Below, piece after piece: positions 54,887 through 63,675 of a stretch of DNA of 64,000 bases. Made by a program: the position numbers and the translations under genes. Position 1 is the stretch's first letter; each line of letters opens with the position of its first letter. This stretch comes from Congregibacter variabilis (GTDB taxonomy: Bacteria > Pseudomonadota > Gammaproteobacteria > Pseudomonadales > Halieaceae). The notes under the pieces were generated by a model. It was not told where the DNA came from, ran no database searches, and saw only the letters and a list, made by a program, of their open reading frames with translations. The stretch covers positions 1,302,001 through 1,366,000 of the forward strand of contig NZ_CP136864.1 of the NCBI RefSeq assembly GCF_045689235.1, written 5' to 3'.

Positions 54887-56530
54887 TCAGATCAGGATGG
54901 CTCCCTCACTGGCCGGCCGAACATACTTGCGATAAAGCCCCATGTAGCCAAAACCGACTTCTTTCATGACGGGCTGCCAGTTTTCTCTGCGCTCAGCGAT
55001 CTGCTCGTCGGTCACCTCGGCACGCAGTCGACCGTTAAGAATATCGATCTCGATCATGTCGCCGTCCTCGATCAATGCTATCAGGCCACCATCGGCGGCC
55101 TCCGGACAGATATGACCGACACAGGGTCCACTGGTCGCGCCCGAAAAACGCCCATCGGTCACCAGTGCGGTTTTATCCAGGCCGGCGAATTTCAGGGCCA
55201 GGGTTACCCCCAGCATCTCGGGCATACCGGGGCCACCCTTTGGGCCCTGGTAGCGAAGTACGATGATGTCGCCACCGGTGACCTTGCCTTGCTCAATACC
55301 GGCCAAGGCCTCGTCCTCTGAATCGAAACAAACCGCTGGGCCCTTGCACTGCAGCATGTCCTCCTTGACACCAGCCTGCTTGACCACAGAGCCGCCTTCC
55401 GCAAGATTCCCCCGCAGTACGGCGATGCCGCCCGTGGGCCGATGCGGCTGATCCCGCGGCGGAATTACCTTGGGATTAAGCACCTTGGCGCTATCTATAA
55501 CATGCTGCAGCGTGCCGCCGCCGACAGATAAAGTTGAGGTATCGATATCCTTCTGCATAACCTGCATCACAGCCGGCATGCCACCAGCCGCCCATACATC
55601 CTGCAACCCCCAGGGCCCGTTGGGGCTCACGGCCAGCAACGTCGGCACCTCCGCGCTTGCCTGGGAAAAGTGATCCAGTGTGAGCTCACAGCCTGCCGAA
55701 TGCGCAATGGCTGGCAGATGAAGAGTGCCGTTCGTTGAGCCGCCGATCGCCATCAACATTCTTGCGGCATTCTCTAGGGACGTCTGCGTGAGCAATTGGC
55801 GCGCATTGAGGCCCTCATGGAACAATTGTACGGCGCGTCGACCGGTAGCCCGGGCCGCTTTCAACTTCTCGGTGTGCCATCCGGGTATGTTGGAACTGCC
55901 GGGCAGGCAAATCCCCAGTACTTCGGCCAGACATTGAAAGGTGTTGGCCGTGCCCATGATTTCGCAGGCACCGCAGCTACTGCAGTTGAAGGTTTCGACG
56001 AAAGCTTCGGGATCGCCACGATAGTCATTGTGATCGATAGAGTCGTCGAACTTCGGTGCATTGCGAATATTCATTTGCCCCGGCCCGGCTGACAGATAGA
56101 TGCTCGGCAGATCCAGTCTCCCCATGGCCATCATCATGCCAGGGTTAATCTTGTCGCAGCCTGCGATGAAAACCACCGCATCAAATGCCTGGGAGCGTAC
56201 ATGGGTTTCGACAATGTCAGCGATCAGGTCGCGCTGCGCAAGCACGTAGCGCATGCCATCGTGGGCCATGGCGATACCGTCACAGGGCGCGGGGACATTG
56301 AACTCGGCGTACTCGCCACCCTCAACCAGAATACCTTCTTTGACCTTGTCGGCGAGCTTATTGAGATGATTGTGTCCCGCGGTCATCTCGGTATGGGAGT
56401 TAGCAATGGCGATCAGTGGCCGCTTGTTCAGATGCTTGGTGTCATACCCCGCACCCTTCATTACCCCACTTCGAAAGTCGTTAACCAGCTTGTTGGGGCT
56501 TGCGATAATGACATCACTTTTCTTGGACAT
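54887..56530 (-). CDS. IlvD/Edd family dehydratase
   Basis: A 547-residue Fe-S dehydratase. Family landmarks: ANSHTEMTAGH, GCDKINPGMMMAMGRLDLP with the first cluster Cys, CSSCGACEIMGTANTFQC with the second, the GGSTNGTLHLPAIA signature, GPKGGPGMPEM, VTDGRFSGATSGP and PEAADGGLIA. It removes water from dihydroxy acids to give 2-oxo-3-deoxy acids. Beside an HpaI aldolase, a sugar-acid dehydratase in a non-phosphorylating pathway is more likely than branched-chain amino-acid synthesis, but the sequence does not prove it. AAGGAG precedes ATG 56530. Part of the module between the ycaO repeats. Confidence 0.87.
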   Translation of the reverse strand: MSKKSDVIIASPNKLVNDFRSGVMKGAGYDTKHLNKRPLIAIANSHTEMTAGHNHLNKLADKVKEGILVEGGEYAEFNVPAPCDGIAMAHDGMRYVLAQRDLIADIVETHVRSQAFDAVVFIAGCDKINPGMMMAMGRLDLPSIYLSAGPGQMNIRNAPKFDDSIDHNDYRGDPEAFVETFNCSSCGACEIMGTANTFQCLAEVLGICLPGSSNIPGWHTEKLKAARATGRRAVQLFHEGLNARQLLTQTSLENAARMLMAIGGSTNGTLHLPAIAHSAGCELTLDHFSQASAEVPTLLAVSPNGPWGLQDVWAAGGMPAVMQVMQKDIDTSTLSVGGGTLQHVIDSAKVLNPKVIPPRDQPHRPTGGIAVLRGNLAEGGSVVKQAGVKEDMLQCKGPAVCFDSEDEALAGIEQGKVTGGDIIVLRYQGPKGGPGMPEMLGVTLALKFAGLDKTALVTDGRFSGATSGPCVGHICPEAADGGLIALIEDGDMIEIDILNGRLRAEVTDEQIAERRENWQPVMKEVGFGYMGLYRKYVRPASEGAILI

Positions 56531-56553
56531 AGGTATTTCTCCTTGGAATTGAT

Positions 56554-56706
56554 CTAGGCACGCACTGATCGCGCCAGCGTGTACCAGCGATTGTTGGAGG
56601 GACTGATCACCGTCGCGCCAGCTTTGGACAGCTCGATAGCAGCGGCACGGCCGATACCTGTAACGCCACCGGTGATCCAGGCTACGCAGTTTTCAATATT
56701 TCTCAT
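56554..56706 (-). pseudogene. Truncated short-chain dehydrogenase/reductase
   Basis: A 50-codon frame from ATG 56706 to TAG 56554 begins CVAWITGGVTGIGRAAAIEL SKAGATVI, an intact SDR nucleotide-binding beta-alpha-beta start (TGGVTGIG). It then jumps to SPSNNRWYTLARSVRA and ends. SDRs need about 250 residues, so about 200 are missing, as from an internal deletion. It starts 4 bp after the hydrolase stop and ends 24 bp before the dehydratase start, so it still sits in the operon. A full enzyme probably once oxidised the pathway's sugar. Confidence 0.7.
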
Positions 56707-56710
56707 GTCG

Positions 56711-57616
56711 CTATTGCTCCACAGTGATTTTGAGACCCAGGCGGCGGTGGAAGCTCAGTAGGTGTTCCACACATTGCTGTGGTGCCTCGATCAAGGGGAA
56801 GTGGCCCACCCCTTCTAGACGTATAAGCTCGATGGCGGGGATTTCGCGCTCGATGGCCTCACAGGCATGCGCACCGGAAATCGGGTCCATAACCCCGTTG
56901 ATCATGCACAGGGGAATATCCGTTTCCTGTAGCGCGCGCACCCAGCGCCCGGCGTGCTGACGCCGGTCGTGCATGTTCTGACTGCGGCGTGCCAAAGAGG
57001 CTCTGCCATTGATGCCCGTGCTTACAGACCAGAGGGTGCGCAGTGCTTCCGGCCCCGGCTTTCGCTCCCCAAAGATATTGCTGATAGTTTTCATAAACGG
57101 CTGCGCAGGCAGGAATCGTGCAATCCATTCACCGTATCGGCCCGCCAGGCGCGACTGCAGAAAGCGGGGTCGATGCGCCTTCATCAGAATCCCGCCATTG
57201 AGGAACACGCAGCTTTGTATCAGAAACCCCAGAGACTGTTCATTCTGCCGAGCGATTAGCTCCTGACAGATGGCATCGCCCACATCGTGGCCCAGCAGGT
57301 GCGCGCTGCCAAAATCCAGGTGCTTTAGCAGCGCTTCCAGCATGTCGGCATGTTCATGCAGGGTGTAAGTTTGTCTGGTTGGATTCGCAGATTGACCAGC
57401 GTCGGCTATGTCAGGCGCAATAATGGTGAAGTGCTCGGCTAAGCCTTTTGCCATATCGCACCAGTCACACCCGGCAGTGGGGAATCCGTGCACCATCAAC
57501 AGCACCGGCCCTGCACCTTTATGCTGGTAACAAATGCGACTGCCTTGCCAGTCAAAATAACTTGCAGAGGCATACCAATTATCTATGTCCGCCTGCAAAG
57601 AGGGATAGTTCGCCAT
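56711..57616 (-). CDS. Alpha/beta hydrolase with Asp nucleophile (epoxide hydrolase/dehalogenase type)
   Basis: A 301-residue alpha/beta-fold hydrolase. VHGFPTAGCDW gives the oxyanion-hole HGFP. The nucleophile elbow reads GHDVGDA, so the nucleophile is Asp, as in epoxide hydrolases and haloalkane dehalogenases, not Ser. A late Asp in INGVMDPISG and His in GVGHFPLIE complete the triad. A cap domain lies at about 135-225. ATG 57616 begins MANYPSLQADIDNWY; the upstream frame looks non-coding. First gene of the minus-strand operon, divergent from the Crp/Fnr regulator gene. Confidence 0.8.
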   Translation of the reverse strand: MANYPSLQADIDNWYASASYFDWQGSRICYQHKGAGPVLLMVHGFPTAGCDWCDMAKGLAEHFTIIAPDIADAGQSANPTRQTYTLHEHADMLEALLKHLDFGSAHLLGHDVGDAICQELIARQNEQSLGFLIQSCVFLNGGILMKAHRPRFLQSRLAGRYGEWIARFLPAQPFMKTISNIFGERKPGPEALRTLWSVSTGINGRASLARRSQNMHDRRQHAGRWVRALQETDIPLCMINGVMDPISGAHACEAIEREIPAIELIRLEGVGHFPLIEAPQQCVEHLLSFHRRLGLKITVEQ

Positions 57617-57782
57617 AGTTTCTATTCGCCGGTCCAGGCACAAGTCGATATCCAAACGTGGCAAATCATGCCTCGCTTCGGTCGCACTGTTCGTACCAAA
57701 GGTCACATTCGGGCAAAAAGTGTCTGGCTGGGAGCAAAGCCACGCCCGTATCGACATGCAGGACGCGCCCCAAGGCCTGCCG

Positions 57783-57788
57783 TATAAT
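57783..57788 (+). promoter_or_regulatory. Consensus -10 box before the Crp/Fnr regulator gene
   Basis: A perfect TATAAT lies 30 bp before ATG 57819. No good -35 box sits 16-18 bp upstream, which suggests activator dependence or weak basal use. Confidence 0.4.
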
Positions 57789-57818
57789 TTTGCCTCCAAA
57801 CACTACAATAAAAAGTAG

Positions 57819-58532
57819 ATGCTCAAAGTCGACTCACTGCACAACTGGATTGGCCAGCTCTCTGCAACAGCCCGAGAAGATGTGCTCGCTTGCATGCGGG
57901 CGAGGCATTACCCCGATGGCGACGCGATCTACAGCTTGGGTGATGAAGGCAAAGAACTGTATTTGATCGAATCTGGACGAGTGCGATTCTGCAACTACAC
58001 GGCACGCGGCAAGGAAATTGAATTCGCCGAATTACGCGAAGGTGATTGCTTTGGAGAACTGAGTCTAATCGATGGCCTGTATCGGCCGCATTGCACCTAT
58101 GCCGCGGGCCCCACCACGCTGCAGGTACTTCAGAAACGTGATTTCGATTCGTTGTGCGCTAAGTATCCCGAAATATTCCAGCAACTCATGCGGCTCATGG
58201 CGCACCACCTGCGCCAGACCTACACCATGATTGAAGATGCCACCGTTCTGCCCATGCGGGACCGCCTCGCCAGGCTTTTATCCCGGCTGGCTTACAGCTT
58301 TGGTACGGTTGAGCCGACCGGGACAACTCTTCTCGAAGGGGTGACCCATGAAAGCCTTGCTCGCATGCTGGGCTCGACGCGCGAGGGTGTTAGCCGCGAG
58401 CTCAAGCAGCTCGAGGCAGCGGGGCTGGTGCGGCGCGAGTATGGCAGGATCCTGATTCCCGATTTACCCGCATTGATAGCGGCCAGCGATGCATTGGTCG
58501 GTGGCGAGCCGCTGGTTCCCGGATATCAGTAG
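57819..58532 (+). CDS. Crp/Fnr family transcriptional regulator
   Basis: A 237-residue regulator: a cyclic-nucleotide-binding-type beta roll (YPDGDAIYSLGDEGKELYLIESGRVRF, GDCFGELSLIDG), a long dimer helix (QQLMRLMAHHLRQTYTMIED) and a winged helix with THESLARMLGSTREGVSRELKQLEAAGLV. The ligand loop GELSLIDG lacks the RPRAAT run of true cAMP-binding Crp, and no N-terminal Fe-S Cys cluster like that of Fnr is seen, so the effector is unknown. It lies between, and probably controls, the hydrolase/dehydratase operon and the HpaI aldolase gene. A TGTGA-N6-TTACA site follows at 58606. Confidence 0.86.
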   Translation: MLKVDSLHNWIGQLSATAREDVLACMRARHYPDGDAIYSLGDEGKELYLIESGRVRFCNYTARGKEIEFAELREGDCFGELSLIDGLYRPHCTYAAGPTTLQVLQKRDFDSLCAKYPEIFQQLMRLMAHHLRQTYTMIEDATVLPMRDRLARLLSRLAYSFGTVEPTGTTLLEGVTHESLARMLGSTREGVSRELKQLEAAGLVRREYGRILIPDLPALIAASDALVGGEPLVPGYQ

Positions 58533-58605
58533 GCCACCGTAAGCACCGGTCACTTTAGGCGGCCGTTAAGGTAACGGGATTAACCTTTCCAGTTTTACCA
58601 CTGAA

Positions 58606-58623
58606 TTGTGACCAGTGTTACAA
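58606..58623. promoter_or_regulatory. Crp/Fnr-type palindromic operator upstream of the aldolase gene
   Basis: TTGTGA-CCAGTG-TTACAA fits the Crp/Fnr-family half-site layout (TGTGA, six bases, TCACA), with one mismatch in the core. It lies 91 bp before the aldolase ATG and 74 bp after the adjacent regulator gene, a good position for activation. It is seen in sequence only; binding is not shown. Confidence 0.5.
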
Positions 58624-58713
58624 ACTACGCGCGGGCTCTTGGTTTTAAATGCTGAACCACTACTTACCAATGTTTCACATAGGGTGATTCATATGCTGTA
58701 GGAGCTGTCGAAT

Positions 58714-59502
58714 ATGAAAAACCAGATTATCGAGAAGTGGCAATCCGAAGAAAAGTCTCGGGGCGCCTGGTCAAACCTGCCCGACATCCACATTGCCGAA
58801 ACTCTGGCAAGATCGGGCCTGGACTGGATATGCTTTGACCTGCAGCACGGCCTGATGGACTACAGCCACCTGACTCAACTGCTGCCCGCTATCACCGGAC
58901 TGCCGATCACCCCCGTCGTGCGAGTGGCGGCGAACCAACCCGACCAAATCGGCAAGGCCCTTGATGCTGGCGCCCGGGGAGTCATCGTGCCGATGATCAA
59001 TTCTGCCGAGGATGCCCGACAGGCAGTGGCGGCGTGCTACTACCCACCAAAAGGGCTTCGATCCTGCGGGCCCATGCGCGACGCTATGGTAGAAGGTCTG
59101 TCGTATCTCGGCAGCGCCAACGAAGACATCGCATGCCTGCTGATGATCGAGACCGAGGAAGGCCTCTCCAACCTGGAGGCTATCGCCGCGGTACCTGGTG
59201 TCACCGGGCTATTTGTAGGCCCCATGGATCTGACCTACGGGCTTGGCCTTGCACCCGGAGACTTTTCCAACGACCGATTCAACGCCGCACTGCAGAAGAT
59301 CATGCAAGCCTGTCGGAGCAACCGTCTGGCCTGCGGCATGTTTGGCTACAACGCCGAGATGGCCGCCGAATCGTTGGAACAGGGTTTCGATTTTGTTTCT
59401 ATCGGCAGCGATATCAGCATGTTGCGCGACGGTCTCGCCCAGGCGCTCACGACGGCCAAGGCGGAGGTAAAGAGCAGTGAGCCCTCCCGAGGTGGCTACT
59501 AG
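58714..59502 (+). CDS. HpcH/HpaI family aldolase
   Basis: A 262-residue class II, metal-dependent aldolase with all residues present: His in FDLQHG, Arg in VVRVAAN, Glu in MIETEEGL and the metal Asp in GPMDL, then GSDISMLRDG. Family members cleave 2-oxo-3-deoxy sugar acids (rhamnonate, galactarate-derived) or 4-hydroxy-2-oxoheptanedioate to pyruvate plus an aldehyde. With the dehydratase it would complete a dehydratase-aldolase route. No signal peptide, unlike the exported relative at 12715. GGAG lies about ten bases before the ATG. Confidence 0.88.
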   Translation: MKNQIIEKWQSEEKSRGAWSNLPDIHIAETLARSGLDWICFDLQHGLMDYSHLTQLLPAITGLPITPVVRVAANQPDQIGKALDAGARGVIVPMINSAEDARQAVAACYYPPKGLRSCGPMRDAMVEGLSYLGSANEDIACLLMIETEEGLSNLEAIAAVPGVTGLFVGPMDLTYGLGLAPGDFSNDRFNAALQKIMQACRSNRLACGMFGYNAEMAAESLEQGFDFVSIGSDISMLRDGLAQALTTAKAEVKSSEPSRGGY

Positions 59503-59557
59503 TCGACAGCCGGCGCGGGAGTCCGGGCATGATCCCGCCGTCGCTACGCTCCTGCAC

Positions 59558-59843
59558 TCAAGCTCTGCTAGCGCGCGCTCCATGCAGCTTCTTATAGCTT
59601 TCAATAAGCCGCAGGTGTTTGTCCAGGCCTGCCAGCTGCATGTTGGTTGGGGTAAGGCCGTAAAAGCGCACATCGCCACTCACGGACCCCACCACCGCGT
59701 CCATAGTCTGGTCACCGTACAGTCGCTTGAGATTAAACAGGTAATCACTTAGCTCAAGTTCGTCATCGATAACAATTTCCAGTACCGCATTCACCGCCCG
59801 ATAAAATAAGCCGCGCTCCAGGGTATTGTCATTGAACTGGATA
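59558..59843 (-). repeat. Direct-repeat copy 2 (3' end of the OsmC-YcaO gene)
   Basis: Same orientation and exact 5221-bp offset from 54337-54622. The two copies bound the catabolic module, so the unit of one repeat plus the module is 5221 bp. Confidence 0.85.
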
Positions 59844-61738
59844 AAGGTTTCGACTCGCTCAAGGGCGACTTCATGCTGCTCCAGAGCCAGGTTGATAAGC
59901 AGCTTTAACTCCAGAATGGTGAGCTGGCCCCAGACCGTGTTCTCATCGAATTCAATACCGATCAAGGTGATGATGTCTGTGTAATCGTCTATCTGGCTTT
60001 CTTCCAGACGCTCTACCAGGGCATTCAGCTGGTCATCATTCAACGAGTGAAGGTTGAGAATGTCTTCGCGATAATCCAGAGCGCGATTAGTGTTGTCCCA
60101 GATTAGATCCTCTACCGGGTAAACCTCAGAATAGTCAGGCACCAGTATGCGGCACACCGGGGCGCCCAAGTCGTCATAAACCGCTGTATACACTTCTTTG
60201 CCAAGGTCTTTGAGGATGCTAAGCAGGCAGGCGACCTCTTCTTCGTTGGTGCCCGAGAAATCCCACTCGCTAAATTCGAAATCCGCCTTGGCGCTGAAGA
60301 AGCGCCACGAGACCACACCGCTGGAATCAATGAAGTGTTCTACAAAATTGTTGGGCTCGGTGATCGCAAGGCTGTTGAAGGTCGGGGGCGGAAAATCGTT
60401 CAGGCCTTCAAAGCTGCGGCCCTGCATTAACTCAGTGAGACTGCGCTCCAGCGCGACTTCCAGAGTCGGATGCGCGCCGAAAGAGGCAAAAACGCCGGAG
60501 GTTTTCGGGTTCATCAACGCGACACAAGCCACCGGAAACTGGCCCCCAAGCGAGGCGTCTTTGACCAACACAGGATATCCCTGTGCTTCCAACGCCCGAA
60601 TGCCTTCCAAAATGTTGGGGTATTTTTCCAATACGTGCACGGGGACATCTGGCAACGTAAGTTCTTCCTGAATAATTTGCTTTTTGACCGCCCGCTCAAA
60701 AATTTCTGACAGGCACTGAACTTGCGCCTCAAACAAGGTGTTACCCGCACTCATGCCATTGCTCAGGAACAGGTTTTCAATCAGATTGCTGGGGAAGTAC
60801 ACCGTCTCGCCGTCTGAATGCCGTACAAAGGGCAAAGCGCAGATTCCGCGCTCAGTATTGCCAGAGTTGGTGTCGATGAGGTTAGAACCCGCCAATTCAT
60901 TCTCCGGGTTGTAGATCTCCAGACAGTGGCTATCCAGAATGCCTTGGGGAAGTTCGTCCTTGGGGCCTGGCTTAAACCAGCGTTCATTGGGGTAATGAAC
61001 AAACTCACTGTTGGCAATTTCTTCACCAAAAAACTGATCGTTATAGAAGAAGTTGCAGTTCAGACGCTCAATAAACTCGCCCAGCGCCGAGCACAGGGCG
61101 CTTTCCTTTGTCGCACCTTTACCATTGGTGAAGCACATGGGCGAGGCCGCGTCGCGAACGTGCAATGACCAAACGTGAGGCACGATATTGCGCCAGGATG
61201 CGATCTCGATCTTCATGCCCAAACTCGCCAGAATGGCGGTCATGTTGGCGATGGTCTGCTCCACCGGCAGGTCTTTACCCAAAATATAGGTGCTGGCGTG
61301 GCGTTCTGGCTTGACCATCAGCAGGGCCTGGGCGTCTTCATCCAGGCTGTCTACGACTTCAATCTGGAATTCAGGGCCGGTTTGCACCACCTTCTTGACC
61401 GTACACCGGTCGATGGAACGCACAATGCCTTGTCTGTCTTTATCAGAAATATCTTCTGGCAGCTCAACCTGGATCTTAAAAATCTGCTTATAGCGGTTCT
61501 CGGGATCAACAATGTTGTTTTGCGATAGGCGGATATTGTCGATTGGAATGTTCCGCGCTATGCAATAAACCCGGACAAAATAGGCCGCACACAACGCCGA
61601 TGACGCCAAGAAATAGTCAAAAGGACCGGGCGCTGAGCCGTCGCCTTTGTAGCGTATAGGTTGGTCGGAAATCACCGAGAAGTCGTCAAACTTGGCTTCA
61701 ATTCGGAGCTTGTCGAGAAAATTGACGTTGATTTCCAT
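59558..61738 (-). CDS. OsmC domain/YcaO domain fusion protein
   Basis: A 726-residue cytoplasmic protein. Residues 1-150 are OsmC-like (PIRYKGDGSAPGPFDYFLASSALCAAYFV, with the redox-type Cys). Residues of about 190-560 are a YcaO domain (CSALGEFIERLNCNFFYND, TNGKGATKESALCSALGE, EVALERSLTELMQGR). A helical extension follows. YcaO of E. coli assists RimO in methylthiolating ribosomal protein S12; other YcaO proteins activate amide backbones with ATP. The OsmC fusion is known in gammaproteobacteria, but its role is unclear. Its last 286 bp are duplicated at 54337, and its final residues (HGARASRA) differ from those of the stranded copy. Confidence 0.87.
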   Translation of the reverse strand: MEINVNFLDKLRIEAKFDDFSVISDQPIRYKGDGSAPGPFDYFLASSALCAAYFVRVYCIARNIPIDNIRLSQNNIVDPENRYKQIFKIQVELPEDISDKDRQGIVRSIDRCTVKKVVQTGPEFQIEVVDSLDEDAQALLMVKPERHASTYILGKDLPVEQTIANMTAILASLGMKIEIASWRNIVPHVWSLHVRDAASPMCFTNGKGATKESALCSALGEFIERLNCNFFYNDQFFGEEIANSEFVHYPNERWFKPGPKDELPQGILDSHCLEIYNPENELAGSNLIDTNSGNTERGICALPFVRHSDGETVYFPSNLIENLFLSNGMSAGNTLFEAQVQCLSEIFERAVKKQIIQEELTLPDVPVHVLEKYPNILEGIRALEAQGYPVLVKDASLGGQFPVACVALMNPKTSGVFASFGAHPTLEVALERSLTELMQGRSFEGLNDFPPPTFNSLAITEPNNFVEHFIDSSGVVSWRFFSAKADFEFSEWDFSGTNEEEVACLLSILKDLGKEVYTAVYDDLGAPVCRILVPDYSEVYPVEDLIWDNTNRALDYREDILNLHSLNDDQLNALVERLEESQIDDYTDIITLIGIEFDENTVWGQLTILELKLLINLALEQHEVALERVETFIQFNDNTLERGLFYRAVNAVLEIVIDDELELSDYLFNLKRLYGDQTMDAVVGSVSGDVRFYGLTPTNMQLAGLDKHLRLIESYKKLHGARASRA

Positions 61739-61940
61739 TACGAGAGTACCAATTTGAGGAATTTGGCGCTCTGTGGCCTTGGACTGCCGCTATTATCCAG
61801 CTTTTGAGCCCGAACGTCTTTCAATTCGGTGAAATTCAACCACAGCTCATAGAGAACGGAAGAACTTACTGAGTTGTATGAGGCGTTTTTAGCCGGGATG
61901 GTTGTGCACTCCAGCTATAAAACGCCTTGTTGTGATCTGC

Positions 61941-62657
61941 CTAGGGCTTACGGAACTTCAGGGTCCAACGGTCCGTATTACCAGTGACAGTCTTGCGACC
62001 TACTTCGTAGCGCAATTCGTCATCGGCCCGGTAGTGCAGCTTGGAGTAGTCCACAAGCTCGAAGCCAGCGGCCTGAATCTCCTTGATGGCGAGTACCGGG
62101 TCAACGCGTCGTCCGTTCTCATCGTTATCACCCTGCATGTGGCGGCGCGTGTGATCCACCACCGCGTAAATGCCTCCTGACTTAAGCGAGTCAAAAACAG
62201 TTTCGTTTAAGGCCATCCGCTTGTCTTCGTCGAAATTATGATAATTGCGAAACGTTAAAACCATGTCGACATCGTCGATATCGAGATCAACATCGGCGAA
62301 TTCGCCGGTCTCCTGAAGCTCGCCAAAACCGGGCTTGCCCGCCAGGGACTTCAGCGCGCGGTCTGCGCCGAAAGCGACATAGAACTCACCATCCTCGGCC
62401 AGTACAGGCGCCAGCAACTTGGTGTACCAGCCGCCCCCCGGAAAGAGTTCGACGACTTTCATATCATCACGTAAACCGAAGAACTCAAGAGTCTCGACGG
62501 GTTTGCGGTTGCGATCTCGACTCGTCTCGGCTTCTGATCTGACCGAGGAAGCCATTGCTTTTTCCAGCTTGGATTTAACGGCGTCATAATCAGCAGCGCC
62601 TGCAGGCGATCCTGCGATAGCTAGCGCCATAGCGATGGCAAAAAAGTTTCTCTTCAT
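61941..62657 (-). CDS. Exported class I SAM methyltransferase-like protein (COG4798-type)
   Basis: A 238-residue protein with a typical Sec signal peptide (KRNFFAIAMALAIAGSPAGAAD) followed by a Rossmann methyltransferase fold. VVELFPGGGWYTKLLAPVL is motif I, DVDMVLTFRNYHNFDE is motif IV (normally DPPY or similar), and GGIYAVVDHTRR follows. RDRNRKPVETLEFFGLRDDM is typical of the COG4798 group. SAM is not expected in the periplasm, so the exported form is odd and may have another role. ATG 62657 has GAGG seven bases upstream. Confidence 0.78.
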   Translation of the reverse strand: MKRNFFAIAMALAIAGSPAGAADYDAVKSKLEKAMASSVRSEAETSRDRNRKPVETLEFFGLRDDMKVVELFPGGGWYTKLLAPVLAEDGEFYVAFGADRALKSLAGKPGFGELQETGEFADVDLDIDDVDMVLTFRNYHNFDEDKRMALNETVFDSLKSGGIYAVVDHTRRHMQGDNDENGRRVDPVLAIKEIQAAGFELVDYSKLHYRADDELRYEVGRKTVTGNTDRWTLKFRKP

Positions 62658-62724
62658 GTGGTGCCTCACGTTTTTGAATGGATAAATTGGTGAAATGTTG
62701 AATTCAGAGTTTTGATACTAGCCG

Positions 62725-63675
62725 CTAACGCGCCGGGTTGGCCAGATCAGCCTCAGCTGCAATGTAACCGAAGGAACTCCAGCTGGATCCCGACACGATA
62801 CGTCGCAACAGTTCGTCTGATCGCACCCGGTCACCATTGTAGTAGTAATAGTTGGCAAGCCCGTAAGCGACGGCCGAATTGCTCGGATTATCGCCGTTAG
62901 CATCCATCATTTCTTCGATGGGAAGCTCGCCTTTATACAGAAGACAGAGCTGGTGATAGCTCATGTTTTCGATGATGTTCATATCGACGCTAATCTCGTC
63001 CAGAGCCTTCGCGGCCTTGGCGTCTTCACCCATGCGACGCAAAATCATGTAGATCCAATGCCCGCTGGACACGAGGTTGTCATCGTTGCCGCCCAGACGA
63101 TAGCCGTTGCGAAAGGCCGCCAACGCCAGAGGCCAGTCCTGCTTGAGATAGTACGCTAGACCCAGGTGGTACCAGACGTTGCCCTGCGTGGTGGTCAGCG
63201 GAATGTTCAATGCATTGGGCAACCCATCGGGCTCGATATCCTGCGGCAAATCATGCATCAGTACGGCCGCGCGCAAAAAGTCGTCAATGGCCTCGTCAAA
63301 CTTGCGGACGGAGAGATAGCGATGACCGCGGTGTCGATAGAAACGCGGATCATCAGGAAACTTCGAAATACCGTCGCTGAACACCTTGATCGCTCGACGA
63401 TAATCCCCGGTGTAGGCAATGCGCCTGCCCAGCCAGATAATGGCGTCGGCGTCCCCGGGATTGGCGTCATAAGCGTTTTGGGCTGCGCGGAGTTTCTCCA
63501 GCGTTTGCTCGCTAGGCTTTGCGGCGTACAACGGCCGCCCATCGAGCGAGACCGCCTGAGCGTCGGCGGACAAGGCCGAGGTTTGCGCCGCTAGCGCCTG
63601 GGTACTAGCCAGAGGCACTACCAGTAGCAGCAGCGAATACAACAGTATCCTGGAACAACTCGACTTGTCTTGCAT
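62725..63675 (-). CDS. Exported TPR-repeat protein
   Basis: A 316-residue protein starting at ATG 63675, with a strong GGAGG upstream and a signal peptide (ILLYSLLLLVVPLASTQALA). TPR helix pairs run from about residue 75: DADAIIWLGRRIAYTGDYRRAIKVFSDGI, DPRFYRHRGHRYLSVRKFDEAIDDFLRAA, VWYHLGLAYYLKQDWPLALAAFRNGY. A final segment of unknown type is rich in Tyr. It is probably a periplasmic scaffold. The frame extends upstream without a credible start. It precedes the methyltransferase-like gene by 67 bp on the same strand. Confidence 0.8.
   Translation of the reverse strand: MQDKSSCSRILLYSLLLLVVPLASTQALAAQTSALSADAQAVSLDGRPLYAAKPSEQTLEKLRAAQNAYDANPGDADAIIWLGRRIAYTGDYRRAIKVFSDGISKFPDDPRFYRHRGHRYLSVRKFDEAIDDFLRAAVLMHDLPQDIEPDGLPNALNIPLTTTQGNVWYHLGLAYYLKQDWPLALAAFRNGYRLGGNDDNLVSSGHWIYMILRRMGEDAKAAKALDEISVDMNIIENMSYHQLCLLYKGELPIEEMMDANGDNPSNSAVAYGLANYYYYNGDRVRSDELLRRIVSGSSWSSFGYIAAEADLANPAR

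Noticed and set aside
54605..55321. A 238-codon plus-strand open frame across the ycaO fragment and the dehydratase end
   Set aside because: It runs antisense to the conserved dehydratase, mixes unrelated composition and matches no family; only its first part overlaps a possible TPR fragment in another frame.
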